From assembly GCA_914767715.1 (NCBI GenBank), contig OU612074.1:5965501-6029500 (forward strand): DNA of 64,000 nucleotides, given 5' to 3'. Of this stretch, positions 36,112 to 50,722 are shown one piece after another; the first letter of the stretch is position 1, and the number at the start of each line of letters is the position of its first letter. The position numbers and the translations under genes are program-made. The notes beneath the pieces were generated by a model. It saw nothing but the letters and a program-made list of their open reading frames with translations, searched no databases and was not told where the DNA came from. Source of the stretch: Membranipora membranacea. Taxonomy: Eukaryota; Bryozoa; Gymnolaemata; Cheilostomatida; Membraniporidae.

Positions 36112-37152
36112 GGCAAGCACATAGAGTTATTATATACTCTAGAGTGGACAATGCAGTGCTGAAAGCGTCCTACTTAATTATTGCGAAATCCATCACACAA
36201 CGCAATCTGGTTGTGCATGGCTAGTGCCTGTATCATATAACTTATCATTGAGAATATGCGTATTGGGCATGACAATTTAGATTTCTAGAGCGCTTATATC
36301 CATTTTTTCAGAAAATTTTTCATGGGACACCATGTAGATCACTTGCAGGTATTTTCACTTTCAATTCCATGAGGCAACGAAAACTGGTTGTGAGTGGATA
36401 GTGCATGAATCATTGACTTTATCATTAAAAATATTAGAATTGGACATACAAATTAAGTTTATTGATCGAGCACTTATAGCCATTTTATCAAAGAATTTCA
36501 CATGTAACACCATTAACCTCACCATCACCTGCAGGTACTTTCTCTTCCGGTCAGTTTGACATTTTATTATTCTCCCTTTAAAATAAGCCAACTATCAACC
36601 GCAAATACATGAGCCTAAATCTCGATGACAGGGCCAGCTGGTTTCTGCCTCTTGCCAGGTATTTTGCTGTGTCCTGTCTCTCTAACTAATATGTTGCACA
36701 CTCAGTCGGTGTATTTTATCTGTTCAGTTCCAGCTACTGGCGATGATCTATGATAACATGTGATAAAAGTAGCCTGTGGAAAAGCGATTGGAGGCGAAAA
36801 GTTTGCTGCTTACCTTTATCGTTTTTAGAGCATTTTTAGCAATATTTTTGTAAAACTTTTCATGCCACACTAATAGATGTCTTGCAAGTGATTCCTTTCA
36901 GGGGGCAGACAGGGGACAAAAAAATTTGTGTATCCCCTTAAAACACCAAAATCTCAACTGCCAACACACCATCCCGATAAAATCACAATTACCTGGCTAG
37001 CAGGTTTTTGCCCCTGCCACTTGCCTGCCTGCCAATTAAACTGTCTCCTGTCTCTCTAACTGAAATATTACACACTCGTGAGTTCATTTAATCTGTGAAG
37101 TATAATGACTTCCAATTATACAAGATGAGCAAGTAACCCGTGGCTTAAAATT
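36112..37152 (+). repeat. Three diverged direct repeat copies, unit 4
   Basis: Same three-copy cluster as 2565-3605, with no difference seen. Confidence 0.75.
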
Positions 37153-37856
37153 TTCAGCTTAAAGATTTCGGTTTTGGTTTGGCTATGTCATTTCTAGCTC
37201 TAAATTCCCTCTCCTGGGTAGCCACTCGTTTTTGTATTGCAAAAACTATTCAAGCCAACACATCAGGTTAAATCAAAAGATCCATAAGCTCTTCTGCTGA
37301 GTCCCTGATTAGCAAGAAAATGTCGAACGGACAAATCAAGATACATACTTGACCAGATTGACTCTACATTTTCTAAAATTCCCTAACTCAGTCTGAAAAA
37401 TTGTATGAAAATGGCAATCAGTTTTCAGTTGCAATACATTATGGAGAAAACACCATAATATTTCGTCTTTGCAACTCAAATCTTCTGTTGAGAAGAGTAC
37501 AGGGGCGTAATTAGACACTTTGATAATATTTCATCGTTAGGTACATATAATAGTATACAATGTGAATTAAAATCTTTTAACCAATGTTATATACATCATC
37601 AGTCCAAGTCTTTCTATTTGCACTCACTACTGCGTTCTACCAATTTTCAGAAAATTATACCAACACAACTGATAATTAACATGGTTATATTAGTGCTGAG
37701 AAAGCCGATATAATTTCGCTCTCTCACCGATGTGACATTTTTAAGTTAACAGATATTTCTGATTTCTCACCATACTCAAAATAAGAGATCATTTCTTTCA
37801 GAGGGGGGGGGGGGGGGGTGGGTGTGATGCAATTTCCTCTCATGGTTGTTTAGGAG

Positions 37857-38044
37857 TAGGAGGTGGCTCAGTTGGTTAGAGCGCCGGACTTCAAATCCGG
37901 TTCGAATCCCACTGCAGTCCATCTTCTACTGGGGATTGGTTGGTCCCCCAGGTGTGCTCCGACCTGCCTGCAAACAGAGAGCAATTTGGCGCAGATATTG
38001 CGGCCTCGCCATTAAGGCAATAATATTTCGCCGCCCATTCCTCG
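37857..38044 (+). mobile_element. tRNA-derived SINE, plus-strand copy, unit 4
   Basis: Identical to the unit-1 copy, followed by the same deletion junction as in unit 2. Confidence 0.85.
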
Positions 38045-38045
38045 G

Positions 38046-38232
38046 GCTCTAGAAATCTAAATTTCTGTGCCCAATACATATATTCTCAATGATAAGTTTT
38101 ATGATACAGGCACTAGACATGCACAACCAGATTGAGACTTGTCATGGATTTCGCAATAATTAAGTAGGACAAAACCTGTTGCTATTTTTGTACACATTGT
38201 CCGCTCTAGAGTATATAATAACTCTATGGGCA
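38046..38232 (-). repeat. Truncated inverted repeat copy, unit 4
   Basis: Same truncation as in unit 2. Confidence 0.8.
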
Positions 38233-38463
38233 AGCACTTGCCTTCTCTAATGCCACCTCCTCATGGTCTCAGCAGCATGAAGCCATCTCGTTGTGATGAT
38301 GAGCATTCCACTTCCAACCCTCAGTGCATATTGTCAGCTAAAAAATCGATTTTTATGCTGTTGCAAAACCTGAGAAGCTGCCAACTTTATTTTACTATTC
38401 CTTATTTCACTTCAAAATGTTCTCCCAATCATTTTGATAATTGAACCCAAGCCAAGCCAGCGC

Positions 38464-38733
38464 ATGGAGGATTGCTTTCTATCACCTCCTCGGCGCAAAT
38501 GCACTATCATCAAGGCATCAGCCAATCGTGCCAAAGTCCACTACTCTAATTACCACATTGAGCATCGCACTAATCACAAAACAGTGAGCTGACTGTGATA
38601 TCACATCTCCTTTGACTGCCTTTTGTGCAAAGGCCAAGCTTTGAGAGCGATCATCCACTGGATATCACAAACTGAAAACTGCTTGAGTGAAACAGTTCCA
38701 AGTCATTTTTGTATTGAGATTAAGTTATATTAA
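38464..38733 (+). pseudogene. Decayed coding stretch, unit 4
   Basis: Same frame and the same two TGA codons as unit 1. Confidence 0.35.
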
Positions 38734-39271
38734 GGCTTCGTGTAATTCAACTATCTATTGAAAGCTGATCAAAATGTCTTTCCTGTTAAGCTTGTATGTA
38801 AAGTTACCACCATGTCTACTGCAGAATAATTTTACTTTTCAGTAATTTCTCATGTATCAATTTAGTTGTCACTCTGAATAATATTATTTGAGGCTTTTGA
38901 AACACGACTACTATTGAATCCAAAGAAAAATCCTTTTTATTTAATAGCACATGGTAGGACATTCATGATAGAAATGGATGAAAATAAGACCTTTTAATTC
39001 ACATCTATTGCCACGACTGCTAAATTTCATATATAGTACATTTCTGATCTTCTTGTGGCAGATCGCTCAGAATAGGTTATTCTTAAATTGATAAGCTGAC
39101 ATCAGCCTATTCTCCTTTTTGGGCAAAGACTCGGCTGGTCTTTGTGTCAATATGCAAGTACAAAATTTGGGTACAAGATATAATTGTCATTTCTTTACCA
39201 TAATATCAAATGGCGCTTCACTCTTAACAAAAATAGTTCATTTCTTCTGTATTCATATTTTTTTGTTGAAG

Positions 39272-39386
39272 TTATCAATTTCCAATTGATGAGTGACATT
39301 GATCCGGAGGAGGGTACCAACAAAGACCTTGGCCGACAATGGCATTTTTATTATAGGATTAAAGGAAAAACTATGATGATGCATTG
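39272..39386 (+). other. Possible coding exon, unit 4
   Basis: Identical copy of 6025-6139. Confidence 0.3.
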
Positions 39387-39444
39387 GTAAGCTTGGGTAA
39401 ACTTGAAGATTGGGCCAGCTTGTACATGTCAGTGATTTGGCTTG

Positions 39445-39828
39445 ACAGAACACGACCTCTACAGGATATCGTCATTGTGCAGCTATTCAAGTACCCATAG
39501 TCACACATGTGGGTGACCTTGGCAAAAATAGTGCAGTATCATCTAACATAGATATTTGAAGCTCAAATGGCGTGAATCGTTGTATCCTGACGTTGATAAA
39601 AGTCACAAGAATAGATATTTTTATGACATTTAATGTAATCATTTTCAATTGGTTTGATTAGCCCTTGAATTTTCATTAGATTAAATAATAGAATATAATA
39701 AAAATGACTGCTTTTTCAATGACAGTTCGTCCCTGACACCAAATTTCATTGCATTTGATAGAGTTTACGTATATTTGGACACAATTTCATTTTAATTTAT
39801 TTTGTTTGTAATAGGAATTACTATTTTT
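39445..39828. repeat. Within-unit duplication, left copy, unit 4
   Basis: Type-B form. Confidence 0.95.
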
Positions 39829-41076
39829 GGATTCACTTTTCTTTCGAAACATGAGGCAAGATTTTGGTTAACCAAATAACGTTAGCAAATGCAGTTTTAC
39901 AGCGGTGATCAAGGGAAGTCACTCTGAAAAATATAAAATAACATACGAATAATACATACAATATAATCATTCATAGTCATAAAAAATATTCTCATGAAAT
40001 ATACCAATAACTATATTGTATTATTTTTTGTTTACATAACAGTTTTGACACATATAAAGCACTCAACGAAGTACTTCATGCACACAAATCAACACCAGAC
40101 AAGTTTTACATCACAGAGTAAGGATATACAGAGAGGAAACTTCAATGATCATTATAGTGCCTGCGGTTTTTGATTAACTGGGGGAAATTGTGCACAGCTG
40201 GATGCCGAAAACTCTACCTTTGATGGGCCATAATTCATTCTGCCCAGTATTTTGGTGATTGATTTAAGGCCACACGTTCTCATGCAAATTTCTACTTATT
40301 CTTGCAAATTTAATTTCGTATTAATGTGAACCTACCACACATGATTCTCATCTCCGAAAATTTCATGAGCGCAATCCTCCTGCGCCAATACAAACAAACG
40401 ATAGACCTAACAGTGATATGAAATAAAAATATTTATATCAAGGAGAAGCTGTTACTTGTTGTTTACCGCCCAGTGATTCAGCTTCTATGTATGCCTCAAC
40501 CATCTCCTCATAATTATTTCAATTGGTACTCATAATTCACTGTATCCCTTCCCCCCTTACCCAAGGTCCAAAATTGAATGAGAAACTCTACATATTGATC
40601 ATCCACTCCATCTTTTTTACCAAAGTTGTGTTTGCATAGATTTGACCTTGACTTTTCAATCAAAACAGGCAGCCACTCAGATAGCATTTTGAGAAGATTT
40701 ATACTATCTGGTTACGTGCATTGTTAACATACAACGTTCCACAAATTGTGGGAATCCCAATCCAAACGAGAGTTTACGTGAAATTTACTCCTAATTGTGA
40801 GAAAACGACCCCATATGACTTCACTTTAAGACAGATTTTTCTTTTGGTTCTACTAACAAGAAAATTCAGTGACAAGTTTATGACATGGCAGTCTAGAACC
40901 CTATATGTTTCAACTCTGGCTTAAGATGTTTGCTATTGAATTGTGTTCAACAGTTTTTTTGAGCATGATATTTGAAACCAGAGTTGATTGATGAAGTTTC
41001 ATGGCGGACAAACACATAAAAGATTTTTTCCAAGTAAGTAAATGCTGCCAAAGCAGGTTGCTCACTCAACACTTCG

Positions 41077-41269
41077 AGCCGGCAAAATAGTGTGCCTAAA
41101 GGGCAAGGCTGCAATGACCGCGCCAATTTACTCTCGGTTTGTAGGCAGGTCGGAGCACATCTGGGGGTCCAACAACTCCCAGTAGTCAGTGGAATGCAGT
41201 GGGATTCGAACCCGCGACCTGCAACACTTGCAAGCTGAAGGACTGGCGCTCTAACAACTGAGCCACCAC
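41077..41269 (-). mobile_element. tRNA-derived SINE, minus-strand copy, unit 4
   Basis: Identical to the unit-1 inverted copy. Confidence 0.85.
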
Positions 41270-42241
41270 ATAATATATTTCCTTTAACAATTACATGAGG
41301 TTTGATATGGACTGATCATCTCCTGTATGATATATATTGACTTTCACAGAAGTCTAAGCATTTCTCGCAATAAGTATTATGCATAGAGCATAAGCATAGA
41401 TTCATTTGATTCATATTACTGTAAGTTATTGACTGGGTTGCCACATAATCGATAATCGCTTGTTGACTTTGCAGGACTTAAAATAATAATCTTTTTCTCA
41501 GCAGCCTCGCATGCCACTGTGCATTATAAGCTGATAGTCTACAACTTAAACAGATAAAGAAGATTTGCTAGCAATAAGCACACTACTGCATCGTTCCAAT
41601 GTTATATTTTATTAAGGGTATAACTGAGTGGTGGTGTGGGTATACTTCTCATTAATAGGGACAGTAAGGTTGTGATCAGATACTCAACTCTTTCACAATG
41701 TCAAGCGAGCATTCTGAGACACTAGCGCATTAGAAATATCAGTTATATCGGTCAGACCTTAAAAGATGCACACCTGACTTCTCCACTGATTCAACATCTT
41801 TTGTTGGAATGACATTTACAGAATAGAAAATTCTCGAACTCTTGAACAGGCCAAAAATTTACTGACACTTGGTTAGTGATTTTTTAACGTGTTTTAGTGG
41901 TATTTGAATACTTCATAAAGAGGATCAATTTCAGTAAACAAATGTCATGTCATTTTCTCCTGTGATATGACTGATACTTTGGCACATTTGTTTTGACAGT
42001 GAAACCATCCCCAGGCTTCACCAAGTGGGATCGTCAAACAAATATGCATCCTCAAATATTCAAGTGAGAATCAGATTTGGTAACTAAAGTCATAGTGTCA
42101 GCAGCTATATTATAAAGGTGTTAGACTGTAGGCACGAGGATTGCAAACCAAAGTATGCAGTTTAGCACGAAAGAATTTTTCAATGAAAGACATCAAGTTC
42201 ATGTATAATCCAGAGCTAAGACCATGTCTGCAATTTTTCCT

Positions 42242-42472
42242 TTATACATGAAAATGTTTTGCTAGTTGTGATACTTCTAGGGGCATATATAAAATACAAT
42301 TATCATGAACTTCATCACAATAACACTGACTTTTGCATCCAGTTTTGCGGGGACAGACAAATGCATCAGCCAATGCGGATGCAAAATGAGGATGTGGAAA
42401 TGAGAGCTTTCTATTTTTTGTCATAGCATGTATCCAAGTTAAGTTCTCTTGTATAAGAAATGACAATGACAA
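42242..42472 (-). pseudogene. Cysteine-rich ORF, unit 4
   Basis: Same translation as the unit-1 copy. Confidence 0.3.
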
Positions 42473-42642
42473 TAACTCATGCTAGCCAAATAGCCTAATA
42501 GCCAAGTAGCTAATGCAATCTTGATTGGAATATAATATCAATGAAAACAGGAAATTGAGGGAATTGAAAGGAATGGCTTGACTAGTAATCATTGATTACG
42601 TCTTTGGTAAAAACTTGGCCCGATTTCAGCAAAAAGACCAAA

Positions 42643-43025
42643 ACAGAACACGAGCTCTACAGGATATCGTCATTGTGCAGCTATTCAAGTACCCATAGTC
42701 ACACATGTGGGTGACCTTGGCAATAATAGTGCAGTATCATCTAACATAGATATTTGAAGCTCAAATGGCGTAGATCGTTGTATCCTGGCGTTGATAAAAG
42801 CCACAATAATAGATATTTTTATGACATTTAATGTAATCATTTTCAATTGGTTTGATTAGCCCTTGAATTTTCATTAGATTAAATAATAGAATATAATAAA
42901 AATGACTGCTTTTTCAATGACAGTTCGTCCCTGACACCAAATTTCATTGCATTTGAAGAGTTTACGTATATTTGGACACAATTTCATTTTAATTTATTTT
43001 GTTTGTAATAGGAATTACTATTTTT
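42643..43025. repeat. Within-unit duplication, right copy, unit 4
   Basis: Same as the unit-1 right copy. Confidence 0.95.
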
Positions 43026-43551
43026 TGTCATAGCATGTATCCAAGTTAAGTTCTCTTGTATAAGAAATGACAATGACAATGACTCATGCTAGCCAAATAG
43101 CCTAATAGCCAAGTAGCTAAACAGCTGGGATTTCATTATCATTTCATCGGCTTTGTTTTTGTATTTTTATCATCATTCCATCAGCTGTTTTTTGTATCAG
43201 ATAAATAGCGAGAGCATCAAGATACAAATCATTATACTCAAGACACATAATCAGTGATGTTGTTTAGTGAATGTTTATTCTAGACAATAATAATCAGATA
43301 ATTCTGAAAATGCTATTTCTCTGCTCTGAAAGACAAGTTGTATGTTATATGTAAAATGCTCAACTCTGACTACCAGAATTCTCGAACTCGTCACACAGTT
43401 GTAATAATTTTGTGACAATGCTATTATTTTACCAGGGCACAACCAGTACTGACGTCCATTAATACATGACAATTGTCATGCCACTCCAAGAATAATTTGA
43501 GATGACAGATTTCAATAGATGACACTTTCTAAAATAGAAACAGAAAATCAG

Positions 43552-43559
43552 TATATAAA
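43552..43559 (+). promoter_or_regulatory. TATA box of peptide gene copy 4
   Basis: TATATAAA in the same context as copy 1. Confidence 0.65.
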
Positions 43560-43805
43560 CATGTACAATAAGAACAACCAATCATTCAAGATTTTCTCTT
43601 AAAATCAGAACTTAACAAAACTCAGTGGTAAGTTTACTTGCTAGTGCATATTATTTCATTGGACTACTGCGCAGGACACAAAGAAAACTCACAGTGATTA
43701 AAAAATTCATTTATCTACATTTCAACTGGGATATATTCCAAATCGTTAATTATGAACTAAACTACTGAAATGAAATGAATTATAAATTTCTTACTTTTGT
43801 AGAAG

Positions 43806-44431
43806 ATGAATATTCTGATCACAGCCCTTATCTTTTCTGCTGTAATTGGTGAGTTCGACATTCCTAGGAAGACACATCAGAGTGTTCTTAGAGATTGCTA
43901 TCCTGTACAGTGAACTTCAAAATGTTGTAGCTATACTCAATTAAACATTTATAAATATTCACATTGACTCATGAGTGCATAGCAGTACTGTGACTTTGTA
44001 CTAATTAATTGTTGATTTTATTCCATTGCTGCATATTACTTCATTGATGTCGTCTGATTTTCTCATGGTTATGAATCATAGTAGAGTTTCACTACAGATG
44101 GAATCCTTTTCATGTGTTATTCAGGTGTGAGTTCGGGCTTTATTTTTTTGGGAGGAAAGAGGAAGAGGTAAAAGATGCTAATCAGGCCACACTCCAAGCT
44201 ATGCCGCCCTAAGCTTCAGTAAGCATTGATTGTCTTGATTCAACTAGATGGTGTACTTATTGCGCTGGACATAATGTATTCTAAAATTAGCAAGGTAATG
44301 GTGTTTGTAAAATTAAAAAAATACGGCAATTTATCATGTACTTTTATATTTCAGGTTGGAGATCAAAGGCTACCAAGAAAAAAGATGCTATATTTAACCT
44401 TCTTTTCTGTTTATATTGTAAAAAAATATAA
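43806..44431 (+). CDS. Predicted small secreted peptide gene, copy 4
   Basis: ATG at 43806, signal exon 43803-43848, optional exon 44125-44167, last exon from 44355, stop 44429-44431. Exons and splice sites match copy 1. Confidence 0.5.
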
Positions 44432-46644
44432 TGCCTTCCTGATTCTTCTCTTTTTGTTTTAAACTCCAGCTTTGGCAATAAAAGATAAACTATAAATGAA
44501 AATTGATGTAAGGGCGTATAGTAGAAACGGAACAACCTCCTCCAAATTCAATGGACCTGTTATCACCAAGAGAATTGCTGCATTCAGTAATAATACGAGA
44601 CAAAACAACGACTAAAATTTATGAAGCTTTAACTTGTTTTTCTCTTTCTTGATTATATATACAGTTCCACTCAATATCTATAGTAGTAGTGTTGCAAACA
44701 TCCAATCAACTGGACTTTACTCATTGTCAGGAGATTTTACAAAATTTACAAATGATCATCATGTATAAGTGTCAGTCTTGCCCTTAGGTGATCACCAATC
44801 TGTCTAGATAAGGGGAACATGTAACCATCACCGCATACTCACCACGTAGCAATATCCCGACATCCGCGCTGCTTTAGGCGGAGTATGAATTTAAACTCAA
44901 TTCAGAGATTTTTTTTGCATTATTTGTTCCCTTTGGTTTTGTGGCCAGAGTATTTATGATTGTTACACTACTTTAAAACATAATGGAGGAGCTCTGAGAT
45001 TCACCCTATGCATGCAAATTTAAACATGGCAGTATTATGGTAAAGGATATATGCAGGACAATGCAATGCAGCTATTCTAATAAACAGTGTGCTGTTCATG
45101 TTCCAGTAGATATACGAATGCTTAGAGTAGTGTATGCATCCATATAAATACGACCGTGATAAAATGAAAGGCAGCATTTGTACAACAATCTGTACTATAC
45201 AGTATGCCCTGTGTTGATATAATATGCAGTGTAGTTAAGTTATGTTACTCAGCAGTGGTCCCTAGTAAGAATTATCAGATTATTTAAAGCCTGAGATTGT
45301 ATATCTTGATGTTTGAGATTGTTACATTATGACTGATAGGGAGACTAGCAAAACACAATCTGTAAAGGGCGATTAGCAAGACAATATCTGTATCGGCCAT
45401 TAATCTTTGGTCATGGTTGCCTACAGTTTTCACTCTCGTCTCTTCCCTAACAAAGTCACTAAAAGGTATTTGTTGGTTGGTATTCACCTATGGGCTTACT
45501 TACTTCGGATTCCGAAATATTTTCAAAAAATATGACACACAGGACACACAACTCTCATACACTATCTCTGTCTTTATCTCGATGCAGACAGGCCATGCGT
45601 GTGTACCTACTACTACCTAGTAAATCAAGCATTTGTTTTGAAGGAGAAAGATTGCAATTACTATGGCTTCAATTATTTCTTAGGCTTTCACTCAGACAGT
45701 GACACACAGTCTGGTTCTAATTGAATATTGAGGTTTCTGGAGAGGGTGTTGAAACCTAATTTTAGCCTTACCACCATGTTTTACGTTTTGTGAGACACAT
45801 TCCACCAAACTACAATCAATTGGTATTTCTAAAGCTAGGCGTTGCGAGGTTTGGTATATGGTATACAGTATAATATAAGAGAGAGATTTATATGAACGTT
45901 TACTCACCTAAAAAGATGTACTGTAAAGAGGAAGAGATATCGCGTTGACTGTCCAAGGTCAAGGCTAATAGTCTAGATGGTACAATTCCGATAAGGTGCT
46001 GGTCTGCTAAGATCTCGGATAACCTCACAGTATTTACCCACCATAACAAGATAATTCTACAATAAATGGTTCTATGGTATCTATTGCACAAAAGCCAGCA
46101 AAGCTTGATCCTGTGCCATGACCTTGCAACAAAACAAACTAATTTTCAAAATCATAATTCATGAAAATTCATAAATATATTGCCATTGTTTTGTCATTTC
46201 GATTTTTTGAAGTCAATACTGGCCTCTAGGGTCGTCGCATGGTGCTTTTTTGGGTGAGAAAAAACGTGCAAACGTTCAAAACACCTGCTATCCTACTGTC
46301 AGTATATTGACACCTCAGATATCCTTGGTTGAAGGGCAATTGGGGGACCAATATAATTGTTCGAGCTGTGATGTATGCGATCTCAAATAGTTCAGAAGTA
46401 AAGATTTGCCCATGAAAAATCTTTCCAGCATTCTCTTCAAATATAGTTCAAAACTGTTGGTCGTTTAGGGAGGATACAAAAGACATCGATCATCCAGCAG
46501 TGAGTCCGTTGCCGACATTAAAATGAAGTTCATTGTCATAATTTAGTTTGTGTGGAATGCCATCGATCACCCACCATTAACAATAATGGACTGCTAATCC
46601 AATTATGTCTTATTAGAAACACTAGTCTGTAGATATGACATTAC

Positions 46645-46745
46645 CAATAAAATAAGAACCAGAGGCTACACTGTTATTGACAAAGTAGCCTACTGCTATA
46701 GGACCCTGGTAAGGAAATTGACACAAAATATGTACTGCAGGATGT
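46645..46745 (-). other. Possible internal coding exon, unit 5
   Basis: Identical copy of the 2114-2214 candidate. Confidence 0.25.
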
Positions 46746-47095
46746 CTGAAATTTAAACAAAAACAGGTCAATCCATGACTTTCACATTTATCAACACGAT
46801 TAGGTGGCAAAACTAAACTTTTTCTACTTTTCAACAGATTCTACTTCTAAATTTCCATCAATTATTATTTTAAAATCATTGAGCATTGGCATCCCTTAAT
46901 AATAGAGCCATTGCTGTGTTAGTTTCCCCAAGTGGACACAAAAGACATCAATCATCAACCGGTGCTTCTAGTGCCAATAATAATAATAATAATCCAATGA
47001 TTGTTTATGACAAACACTAGAATCTAGATACAATTCAACATACAGTAATGCAAGAACCTCTGCACAACACACATGTCTTCAGCTAGAAATCATGA

Positions 47096-48136
47096 GGCAA
47101 GCACATAGAGTTATTATATACTCTAGAGTGGACAATGCAGTGCTGAAAGCGTCCTACTTAATTATTGCGAAATCCATCACACAACGCAATCTGGTTGTGC
47201 ATGGCTAGTGCCTGTATCATATAACTTATCATTGAGAATATGCGTATTGGGCATGACAATTTAGATTTCTAGAGCGCTTATATCCATTTTTTCAGAAAAT
47301 TTTTCATGGGACACCATGTAGATCACTTGCAGGTATTTTCACTTTCAATTCCATGAGGCAACGAAAACTGGTTGTGAGTGGATAGTGCATGAATCATTGA
47401 CTTTATCATTAAAAATATTAGAATTGGACATACAAATTAAGTTTATTGATCGAGCACTTATAGCCATTTTATCAAAGAATTTCACATGTAACACCATTAA
47501 CCTCACCATCACCTGCAGGTACTTTCTCTTCCGGTCAGTTTGACATTTTATTATTCTCCCTTTAAAATAAGCCAACTATCAACCGCAAATACATGAGCCT
47601 AAATCTCGATGACAGGGCCAGCTGGTTTCTGCCTCTTGCCAGGTATTTTGCTGTGTCCTGTCTCTCTAACTAATATGTTGCACACTCAGTCGGTGTATTT
47701 TATCTGTTCAGTTCCAGCTACTGGCGATGATCTATGATAACATGTGATAAAAGTAGCCTGTGGAAAAGCGATTGGAGGCGAAAAGTTTGCTGCTTACCTT
47801 TATCGTTTTTAGAGCATTTTTAGCAATATTTTTGTAAAACTTTTCATGCCACACTAATAGATGTCTTGCAAGTGATTCCTTTCAGGGGGCAGACAGGGGA
47901 CAAAAAAATTTGTGTATCCCCTTAAAACACCAAAATCTCAACTGCCAACACACCATCCCGATAAAATCACAATTACCTGGCTAGCAGGTTTTTGCCCCTG
48001 CCACTTGCCTGCCTGCCAATTAAACTGTCTCCTGTCTCTCTAACTGAAATATTACACACTCGTGAGTTCATTTAATCTGTGAAGTATAATGACTTCCAAT
48101 TATACAAGATGAGCAAGTAACCCGTGGCTTAAAATT
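47096..48136 (+). repeat. Three diverged direct repeat copies, unit 5
   Basis: Same three-copy cluster as 2565-3605, with no difference seen. Confidence 0.75.
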
Positions 48137-48835
48137 TTCAGCTTAAAGATTTCGGTTTTGGTTTGGCTATGTCATTTCTAGCTCTAAATTCCCTCTCCTG
48201 GGTAGCCACTCGTTTTTGTATTGCAAAAACTATTCAAGCCAACACATCAGGTTAAATCAAAAGATCCATAAGCTCTTCTGCTGAGTCCCTGATTAGCAAG
48301 AAAATGTCGAACGGACAAATCAAGATACATACTTGACCAGATTGACTCTACATTTTCTAAAATTCCCTAACTCAGTCTGAAAAATTGTATGAAAATGGCA
48401 ATCAGTTATCAGTTGCAATACATTATGGAGAAAACACCATAATATTTCGTCTTTGCAACTCAAATCTTCTGTTGAGAAGAGTACAGGGGCGTAATTAGAC
48501 ACTTTGATAATATTTCATCGTTAGGTACATATAATAGTATACAATGTGAATTAAAATCTTTTAACCAATGTTATATACATCATCAGTCCAAGTCTTTCTA
48601 TTTGCACTCACTACTGCGTTCTACCAATTTTCAGAAAATTATACCAACACAACTGATAATTAACATGGTTATATTAGTGCTGAGAAAGCCGATATAATTT
48701 CGCTCTCTCACCGATGTGACATTTTTAAGTTAACAGATATTTCTGATTTCTCACCATACTCAAAATAAGAGATCATTTCTTTCAGAGGGGGGGGGGGTGG
48801 GTGTGATGCAATTTCCTCTCATGGTTGTTTAGGAG

Positions 48836-49023
48836 TAGGAGGTGGCTCAGTTGGTTAGAGCGCCGGACTTCAAATCCGGTTCGAATCCCACTGCAGTCCA
48901 TCTTCTACTGGGGATTGGTTGGTCCCCCAGGTGTGCTCCGACCTGCCTGCAAACAGAGAGCAATTTGGCGCAGATATTGCGGCCTCGCCATTAAGGCAAT
49001 AATATTTCGCCGCCCATTCCTCG
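48836..49023 (+). mobile_element. tRNA-derived SINE, plus-strand copy, unit 5
   Basis: Identical to the unit-1 copy, with the long-form flank retained. Confidence 0.85.
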
Positions 49024-49081
49024 GGATGGGCGAGTGATAAGACATCGGATTTTAATCAACCTTTAATCAACCTTATTTGTA

Positions 49082-49510
49082 AATATAAACATCAACATCA
49101 TATACAGACAGGACACAGCTAATATGGCTGGCAAGTGGCAGTGAAAAAAATTAAGCTAGCCCGGTAGTAGTTTCTGTTTCATCACAGTGATGTGTTTGCG
49201 GTTGAGATTTTGGCTTAATTTAGTCGGAAAACAGACACAAATTTTCCACTGGCTGCTAGTGAAAATACCTGCAAGTGATCCACATAGTGACGTAAATTTT
49301 TTTCCAAAAAAATGGCTATAAGCGCTCTAGAAATCTAAATTTCTGTGCCCAATACATATATTCTCAATGATAAGTTTTATGATACAGGCACTAGACATGC
49401 ACAACCAGATTGAGACTTGTCATGGATTTCGCAATAATTAAGTAGGACAAAACCTGTTGCTATTTTTGTACACATTGTCCGCTCTAGAGTATATAATAAC
49501 TCTATGGGCA
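49082..49510 (-). repeat. Inverted repeat copy, unit 5
   Basis: Complete, as in unit 1. Confidence 0.8.
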
Positions 49511-49741
49511 AGCACTTGCCTTCTCTAATGCCACCTCCTCATGGTCTCAGCAGCATGAAGCCATCTCGTTGTGATGATGAGCATTCCACTTCCAACCCTC
49601 AGTGCATATTGTCAGCTAAAAAATCGATTTTTATGCTGTTGCAAAACCTGAGAAGCTGCCAACTTTATTTTACTATTCCTTATTTCACTTCAAAATGTTC
49701 TCCCAATCATTTTGATAATTGAACCCAAGCCAAGCCAGCGC

Positions 49742-50011
49742 ATGGAGGATTGCTTTCTATCACCTCCTCGGCGCAAATGCACTATCATCAAGGCATCAGC
49801 CAATCGTGCCAAAGTCCACTACTCTAATTACCACATTGAGCATCGCACTAATCACAAAACAGTGAGCTGACTGTGATATCACATCTCCTTTGACTGCCTT
49901 TTGTGCAAAGGCCAAGCTTTGAGAGCAATCATCCACTGGATATCACAAACTGAAAACTGCTTGAGTGAAACAGTTCCAAGTCATTTTTGTATTGAGATTA
50001 AGTTATATTAA
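49742..50011 (+). pseudogene. Decayed coding stretch, unit 5
   Basis: One private change, GCG to GCA at about 49926, is silent (Ala) in this frame. A single site cannot show selection. Confidence 0.35.
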
Positions 50012-50549
50012 GGCTTCGTGTAATTCAACTATCTATTGAAAGCTGATCAAAATGTCTTTCCTGTTAAGCTTGTATGTAAAGTTACCACCATGTCTACTGC
50101 AGAATAATTTTACTTTTCAGTAATTTCTCATGTATCAATTTAGTTGTCACTCTGAATAATATTATTTGAGGCTTTTGAAACACGACTACTATTGAATCCA
50201 AAGAAAAATCCTTTTTATTTAATAGCACATGGTAGGACATTCATGATAGAAATGGATGAAAATAAGACCTTTTAATTCACATCTATTGCCACGACTGCTA
50301 AATTTCATATATAGTACATTTCTGATCTTCTTGTGGCAGATCGCTCAGAATAGGTTATTCTTAAATTGATAAGCTGACATCAGCCTATTCTCCTTTTTGG
50401 GCAAAGACTCGGCTGGTCTTTGTGTCAATATGCAAGTACAAAATTTGGGTACAAGATATAATTGTCATTTCTTTACCATAATATCAAATGGCGCTTCACT
50501 CTTAACAAAAATAGTTCATTTCTTCTGTATTCATATTTTTTTGTTGAAG

Positions 50550-50664
50550 TTATCAATTTCCAATTGATGAGTGACATTGATCCGGAGGAGGGTACCAACA
50601 AAGACCTTGGCCGACAATGGCATTTTTATTATAGGATTAAAGGAAAAACTATGATGATGCATTG
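50550..50664 (+). other. Possible coding exon, unit 5
   Basis: Identical copy of 6025-6139. Confidence 0.3.
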
Positions 50665-50722
50665 GTAAGCTTGGGTAAACTTGAAGATTGGGCCAGCTTG
50701 TACATGTCAGTGATTTGGCTTG

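Larger units (their letters stand above)
33549..44531. repeat. Macrosatellite unit 4 (short, type B)
   Basis: Length 10,983 bp, the same as unit 2, with an identical deletion junction at 38045/38046 and the same type-B states. Units 3+4 therefore repeat units 1+2 as a dimer of about 22.27 kb. The G-run is about 16 long, and the TGGG after it is intact, unlike in unit 2. Confidence 0.98.
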